From NCBI GenBank assembly GCA_030530215.1, contig JAUMVJ010000006.1:1-64000 (forward strand): DNA of 64,000 nucleotides, in the 5' to 3' direction. This DNA is from Coriobacteriia bacterium (lineage in GTDB: Bacteria > Actinomycetota > Coriobacteriia > Coriobacteriales > Eggerthellaceae). Positions within the stretch are counted from its first letter, which is position 1, and each line of letters starts with the position of its first letter. The translations under genes were made by a program, and so were the position numbers. Shown here piece after piece: positions 60,401 to 64,000 of the stretch. A model generated the notes under the pieces. It worked only from the letters and a program-made list of their open reading frames with translations, made no database searches and had not been told where the DNA came from.

Positions 60401-62329
60401 ATGAGCGTTAAGCACATTTCGCAGCCCATCCAGATCGGCCCCATGAAAGTTAAGAACCGTTTCGTGGTGCCTCCCATGGGCAATAATTTCGCAAACTCCG
60501 ACGGAACCTGGTCCGACCAGTCCGTTGCCTACTACGAAGAGCGCGCCAAGGGCGGCTTCGGTCTTATCACCATCGAGGCGACCGTCGTGCACAAGGGCGC
60601 TAAGGGCGGTCCTTTGAAGCCCTGCCTCTACGACGATGCGAGCATCCCCAGCCTGAAGCGCATCACCGACGCTTGCCATTCTCATGGTGCTTGCGTGAGC
60701 ATCCAGCTGCAGAACGCCGGCCCCGAGGGCAACGCCAAGAACGCCGGTGCCCCCATCCAGGCAGCAAGCCCCATCCAGGGCTCCTTCGGGCGCGACGTCC
60801 CCGAGGAAGTTCCGACCGAGCAGGTCTACGAACTCGTCAAGGGTTACGGCGACGCTGCCGAGCGCGCAATGAAAGGCGGCGTCGACGCCGTCGAGATTCA
60901 CATGGCGCACGGCTACCTGGTAAGTTCCTTCATCAGCCCCCGCACCAACAAGCGCGTCGACGAGTTCGGCGGCTCCTTCGAAAACCGCATGCGCTTCCCA
61001 CGCCTCATCGTCGAGGAAGTTAAGAAGCGCGTTGGCGGCAAGGTCGCCATCCTCGCGCGTATCAACTCCTCCGACGAGGTCGAGGGCGGCATGGACGTCC
61101 ACGACTCCGCAGCTGTGGCCGCCTACCTCGAGGAATGCGGCGTCGAGTGCCTGCACGTTTCGCGTGCCGTCCACATCAAGGACGAGTTCATGTGGGCTCC
61201 CACCACGGTTCACGGCGGATTCAGCGCCGAGCTTGCCACCGAGATCAAACGTGCAGTCGAGATTCCCATCATCACCGTTGGCCGCTTCACCGAGCCCCAG
61301 TACGCCGACCTCCTTATCAAGGAAGGTCGCGCCGATCTGGTTGCCTTTGGCCGCCAGTCCCTGGCCGACCCCCACACCCCCAACAAAGCCATGAACGACG
61401 ATCTGGGCGACCTGACTCCCTGCATCGCCTGCCTGCAAGGCTGCACCGCCAACATGTACCAGGGCAAGCCCATCCGCTGCCTGGTTAACCCCTTCCTCGG
61501 ATACGAACTTGAGGGTGAGCCCGCCGCTAAAACCAAGAAGAAGATTCTGGTTGCCGGTGGCGGCCCCGCTGGTTTGTGCGCTGCCTTCATCGCCGCCGAG
61601 CGCGGGCATGAGGTAACGCTCTGCGAATCTTCCAATGTGCTGGGCGGCAACATGCGCATCGCTGCCTTCCCTCCCGGAAAGGGCGACATCACCAACCTGG
61701 TTCGCTCCTACATCGTGCGTTGCCACAAGGCCGGAGTGAATATCGTCATGAACACTGCCGTCACGCCTGAGCTCGTCCGCGAACAGAATCCCGACGAAGT
61801 GATCGTGGCAACTGGCTCCAAGACTTTGATTCGCGACATCCCTGGCGCCGACAGCCCCGAAATCCTGCATGCCGGCCGCGTACTCACCGGCCAGCAAGTG
61901 CCGGGCAAGAAGGTGCTCGTCGGCGGCGGCGGCCTCGTTGGTACCGAAACCGCAGACTTCCTGGGCGAGCTCGGCTACGACGTTACCCTGCTCGCTACGC
62001 GCAGCTACTACGGCGTAGGCATGATCGGCGAGCATAAGAAGTTCGTCGAGAAGAATTTTGCCGAGAACCACGTGAAGGTTATCTACAACGCGCGTGCAAG
62101 CGAGTTCCTTGCCGACGGCGTCGATTATAAAGACGCGATCGACGGATCGATGCATGCTATTCGCGGCTTTGACAACGTGGTCATGGCGCTCGGCTACCAA
62201 AGCTTCGACGAGCTTACCGAGCCTTTGAAAGAAGCAGGCGTGAGCGTTCATACCATTGGAGACGCCGTAAAGGCTCGCCGTTGCCTCAACGCCACCGAGG
62301 AAGCACGCCTTGTTGCCATGGAGCTATAA
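60401..62329 (+). CDS. Old-yellow-enzyme family Fe-S flavoprotein (dienoyl-CoA reductase / BaiCD type)
   Basis: 642 aa. The N-terminal TIM barrel binds FMN (KNRFVVPPMGNNFA; VEIHMAHGYLVSSFISPRTNKRVDEFGGSFENRMRF is the substrate-binding strand and loop). CIACLQGCTANMYQGKPIRC (about 341-360) is the C-x2-C-x3-C-x11-C [4Fe-4S] site. An FAD/NAD domain follows (KKILVAGGGPAGLCAAFIAAERGHEVTL and VLVGGGGLVGTETADFLGE). This is the layout of 2,4-dienoyl-CoA reductase, TMADH-like enzymes and bile-acid BaiCD; the substrate is an activated alkene but cannot be named. AAGGAT lies about 7 nt before the ATG at 60401. The LysR gene upstream is its likely regulator. Confidence 0.88.
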   Translation: MSVKHISQPIQIGPMKVKNRFVVPPMGNNFANSDGTWSDQSVAYYEERAKGGFGLITIEATVVHKGAKGGPLKPCLYDDASIPSLKRITDACHSHGACVSIQLQNAGPEGNAKNAGAPIQAASPIQGSFGRDVPEEVPTEQVYELVKGYGDAAERAMKGGVDAVEIHMAHGYLVSSFISPRTNKRVDEFGGSFENRMRFPRLIVEEVKKRVGGKVAILARINSSDEVEGGMDVHDSAAVAAYLEECGVECLHVSRAVHIKDEFMWAPTTVHGGFSAELATEIKRAVEIPIITVGRFTEPQYADLLIKEGRADLVAFGRQSLADPHTPNKAMNDDLGDLTPCIACLQGCTANMYQGKPIRCLVNPFLGYELEGEPAAKTKKKILVAGGGPAGLCAAFIAAERGHEVTLCESSNVLGGNMRIAAFPPGKGDITNLVRSYIVRCHKAGVNIVMNTAVTPELVREQNPDEVIVATGSKTLIRDIPGADSPEILHAGRVLTGQQVPGKKVLVGGGGLVGTETADFLGELGYDVTLLATRSYYGVGMIGEHKKFVEKNFAENHVKVIYNARASEFLADGVDYKDAIDGSMHAIRGFDNVVMALGYQSFDELTEPLKEAGVSVHTIGDAVKARRCLNATEEARLVAMEL

Positions 62330-62385
62330 GCTGCAAGCAAGCACAAACCTACTAATAATGCTTAAGCTTTAATAAGCAGAGCTTT

Positions 62386-62414
62386 ACACCCCCAAGTATT
62401 CTTGGGGGTGTTTT
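62386..62414 (+). terminator. Terminator of the flavoenzyme gene
   Basis: ACACCCCCAAG and CTTGGGGGTGT form a perfect 11-bp stem with a 4-nt loop, followed by TTTTCTTTCT, 57 bp past the stop. Confidence 0.93.
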
Positions 62415-62489
62415 CTTTCTAGAAGAAAGCGCGTCCAAGGGATACACTCACGGTGTTAGCACAAGCAACTCGCACGGTAAGGAGCAAGC

Positions 62490-63707
62490 ATGGTTACGCT
62501 CGACGAGGCTTCAAACATCATGTTCAAACTTGCCGGAGCGGTACCTGCAATCGAGCCCGCACGATGCACGAAAGTGCGGCATAAACTGTCTCGCTGCTCC
62601 GCTTGCGTAGACGCTTGCCCAACGGGGGCTCTTTCGGTCGAAGACAACGAGATTGTCGTGGACAAAACGATCTGCCTAGGCTGTGGCACCTGCTCTGTCG
62701 CCTGCCCGACCCAAGCACTCACCAGCAAAACAAGCACGCATAGCTTTAATGAGCTAATCGAAGTTTCACTTAATTCAGATTATCTTGACAGTACTGAAAC
62801 CGAGCAAACCAACAAAGTCCTTTGGCTCGCCTGCTCTAAGCACCAGCTCGCTAAGCTGGGGAGCAGGCATCTAGAGGCAATCCCCTGCATCGGCGCGCTC
62901 GACGAGGCACAGCTTATCCACTTCGCAGCAAAGGGCATCGACGAGCTTCGCTTGCTCACCAACAGCTGTGAAAGCTGCCCCTTGGCAAGCGCCGGCGAGT
63001 ACTTCTGCAAGACATATCGGGGCTCACAGGAGCTTGCAAGCAAATGGGGGCTCACGCTTATAGTCCAACACATTCAAGAAGAAAACGGTCAAGAGTCCGC
63101 CTTCCCCTATCTTGGCGACGGATACTCGCGACGCGGCTTCTTCGGAAGCGTGAAGCAGGAGCTACAGAAGTCAAGCCTTGCTGTTGCCGAAAGCGCCATC
63201 GAGCAGCACTTCGATGAACAAAGAGAAAAGATGCAATGGAGGACGCGTTTGCTCAACGAGGAGGGCACTGCCTTAAAAAGATTTAGCATCCCCCGCAACG
63301 ATGCGATACTCGATGCGCTCTACTCCGCCGAGCGCCAGCCTGCTCAGACAGAGACGATCCAGCCGCGCTTTGCCGGAAGACTTAATATCAACCACAACCT
63401 CTGCACCGACTGCGGACTGTGCGCCTTCTTCTGTACCACAGGAACACTCAAAAAACTCGGCAAGGACATCGCTCAAAGCGTCGCACGCAATGCCGACAAC
63501 AAGAACAACAGCGAAGCCCAAAACACATCTTGCGCGAACGCCACCACCCCCGCAGGAGCCGCCCCCAAACCAGCCACGCATGAATTCAGGGCCTGCGATT
63601 GCGCGCAATGCTACCTTTGCGTTGACGCCTGCCCCAACCACGCCATAAAGCTCGACCGTGAACTAAGCGTTGCGGAGCTCTTCGAGCTCGAACCGCAGGC
63701 GATTTAA
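62490..63707 (+). CDS. Multi-[4Fe-4S] protein with HdrA/MvhD-like core (second copy)
   Basis: 405 aa. The first ferredoxin unit is CTKVRHKLSRCSACVDACPTGA (about 26-47) with CLGCGTCSVACP. The core (about 105-195) has WLACSKHQL, IPCIGALDEAQLIHFAAKGIDEL and NSCESCPLASAGEYFC, which resembles the Cys-containing electron-transfer module of MvhD/FlpD. A helical stretch (about 205-290) and a second ferredoxin unit follow (CTDCGLCAFFC, about 305; CDCAQCYLCVDACP, about 370), split by a 40-residue Asn/Ala/Pro-rich insert. It lacks a signal peptide. An AAGGAG lies before the ATG. It follows the flavoenzyme's terminator and so is probably transcribed separately. It shares cysteine layout with the 48446-49939 product. 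Confidence 0.78.
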   Translation: MVTLDEASNIMFKLAGAVPAIEPARCTKVRHKLSRCSACVDACPTGALSVEDNEIVVDKTICLGCGTCSVACPTQALTSKTSTHSFNELIEVSLNSDYLDSTETEQTNKVLWLACSKHQLAKLGSRHLEAIPCIGALDEAQLIHFAAKGIDELRLLTNSCESCPLASAGEYFCKTYRGSQELASKWGLTLIVQHIQEENGQESAFPYLGDGYSRRGFFGSVKQELQKSSLAVAESAIEQHFDEQREKMQWRTRLLNEEGTALKRFSIPRNDAILDALYSAERQPAQTETIQPRFAGRLNINHNLCTDCGLCAFFCTTGTLKKLGKDIAQSVARNADNKNNSEAQNTSCANATTPAGAAPKPATHEFRACDCAQCYLCVDACPNHAIKLDRELSVAELFELEPQAI

Positions 63708-64000
63708 GCGAGGGACGAGGGGTGAAGGCAGCCGCCCGCAAGGCAAATCGCCTGCACCAAGCAAAGGCGCAAGCCGGCATACGAAACCCTGGATAATGCC
63801 CAACACCGATCAAAACCCATTTGCAAGCTGGGCCAAAACCATAAAACTAAACAAATCGTTAAATAATGTTAATTAGCCAAGGTTAACTAATTAACCTGCA
63901 TAAACGCATTTCGTGAGTAAATCCTTATTTTTTCAGCGAATAATGCAAACAAAGAATAATACTTTCCCAAATACTAGCCGTTCGCCGTCCTAGCCTTGAC
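63708..64000. other. AT-rich right edge with inverted repeats, probable promoter region
   Basis: No gene is seen. GTTAATTAG (63868-63876) and CTAATTAAC (63887-63895) are a 9-bp inverted repeat with a 10-nt spacer; within it GGTTAA-CTAA-TTAACC (63881-63896) is a second palindrome. The base composition falls sharply compared with the coding DNA. The last bases, CTTGAC, could be part of a -35. This probably controls a plus-strand gene beyond the window. Confidence 0.5.

Noticed and set aside
60254-62251. 665-codon minus-strand frame opposite the flavoenzyme
   Set aside because: Antisense to a gene with complete FMN, Fe-S and FAD motifs; its Val/Gly/Ala/His-rich sequence has no recognisable fold and the start has no ribosome site.

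Overview
The window looks like chromosomal DNA from a moderately GC-rich actinobacterium of the class Coriobacteriia, most likely family Eggerthellaceae. This is inferred from the gene set: a LysR-linked old-yellow-enzyme reductase of the BaiCD/dienoyl-CoA reductase type, orphan multi-[4Fe-4S] proteins, lysine-rich Ig-like tails on secreted proteins, a fused RlmKL methyltransferase and Gram-positive type LexA and Shine-Dalgarno signals. No phage, insertion sequence or CRISPR array was seen.

Left part (1-14.3 kb): an SOS-type cassette (a small unknown protein, a UvrX-like Y-family polymerase and a YolD-like protein) around a perfect LexA box; a CAU tRNA; a DEAD-box helicase that is probably translated from a leaderless mRNA; an MFS exporter; tRNA-Asn, SecG and tRNA-Leu, each with a recognisable promoter or terminator; a HelD-like helicase; the SbcD-SbcC nuclease pair; and acetate kinase convergent with sbcC. 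Next (14.3-22 kb) come a PAP2 phosphatase, RlmKL, the primary sigma factor RpoD with an N-terminal SAP/Rho-N-like domain, and PriA.

The most unusual region is a minus-strand run from 40.2 down to 22.1 kb. It encodes two class III substrate-binding proteins, a very large secreted surface protein, two FecCD-type permeases and a FecE-type ATPase, and continues without a gap into a MoxR / DUF58 / transglutaminase-less TgpA-like set. Two of its extracellular components are interrupted by frameshifts: one in a run of seven C (seven G on the coding strand) inside a signal peptide, the other in the middle of the surface protein. A 7-1-7 palindrome resembling a Fur-family operator lies just before the first gene. 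The substrate is not shown by the sequence; iron, haem or corrinoid are the usual ones for this transporter class.

Right part (40-64 kb): metK; a glutathionylspermidine-synthase-like ATP-grasp protein; a DUF1461 membrane protein; YqeY; a fusion of a YczE-type membrane domain with a cytidylate-kinase-like domain; gltX followed 3 bp later by a large [4Fe-4S] protein; a membrane-anchored protein with two 'PAGTY' domains; a pxpB-pxpC-accC operon lacking pxpA and accB; mfd with a long basic tail; nth; a LysR regulator divergent from an Fe-S flavoenzyme; and a second [4Fe-4S] protein with the same general plan as the one after gltX. The right edge is AT-rich, with inverted repeats that look like the control region of a gene outside the window.
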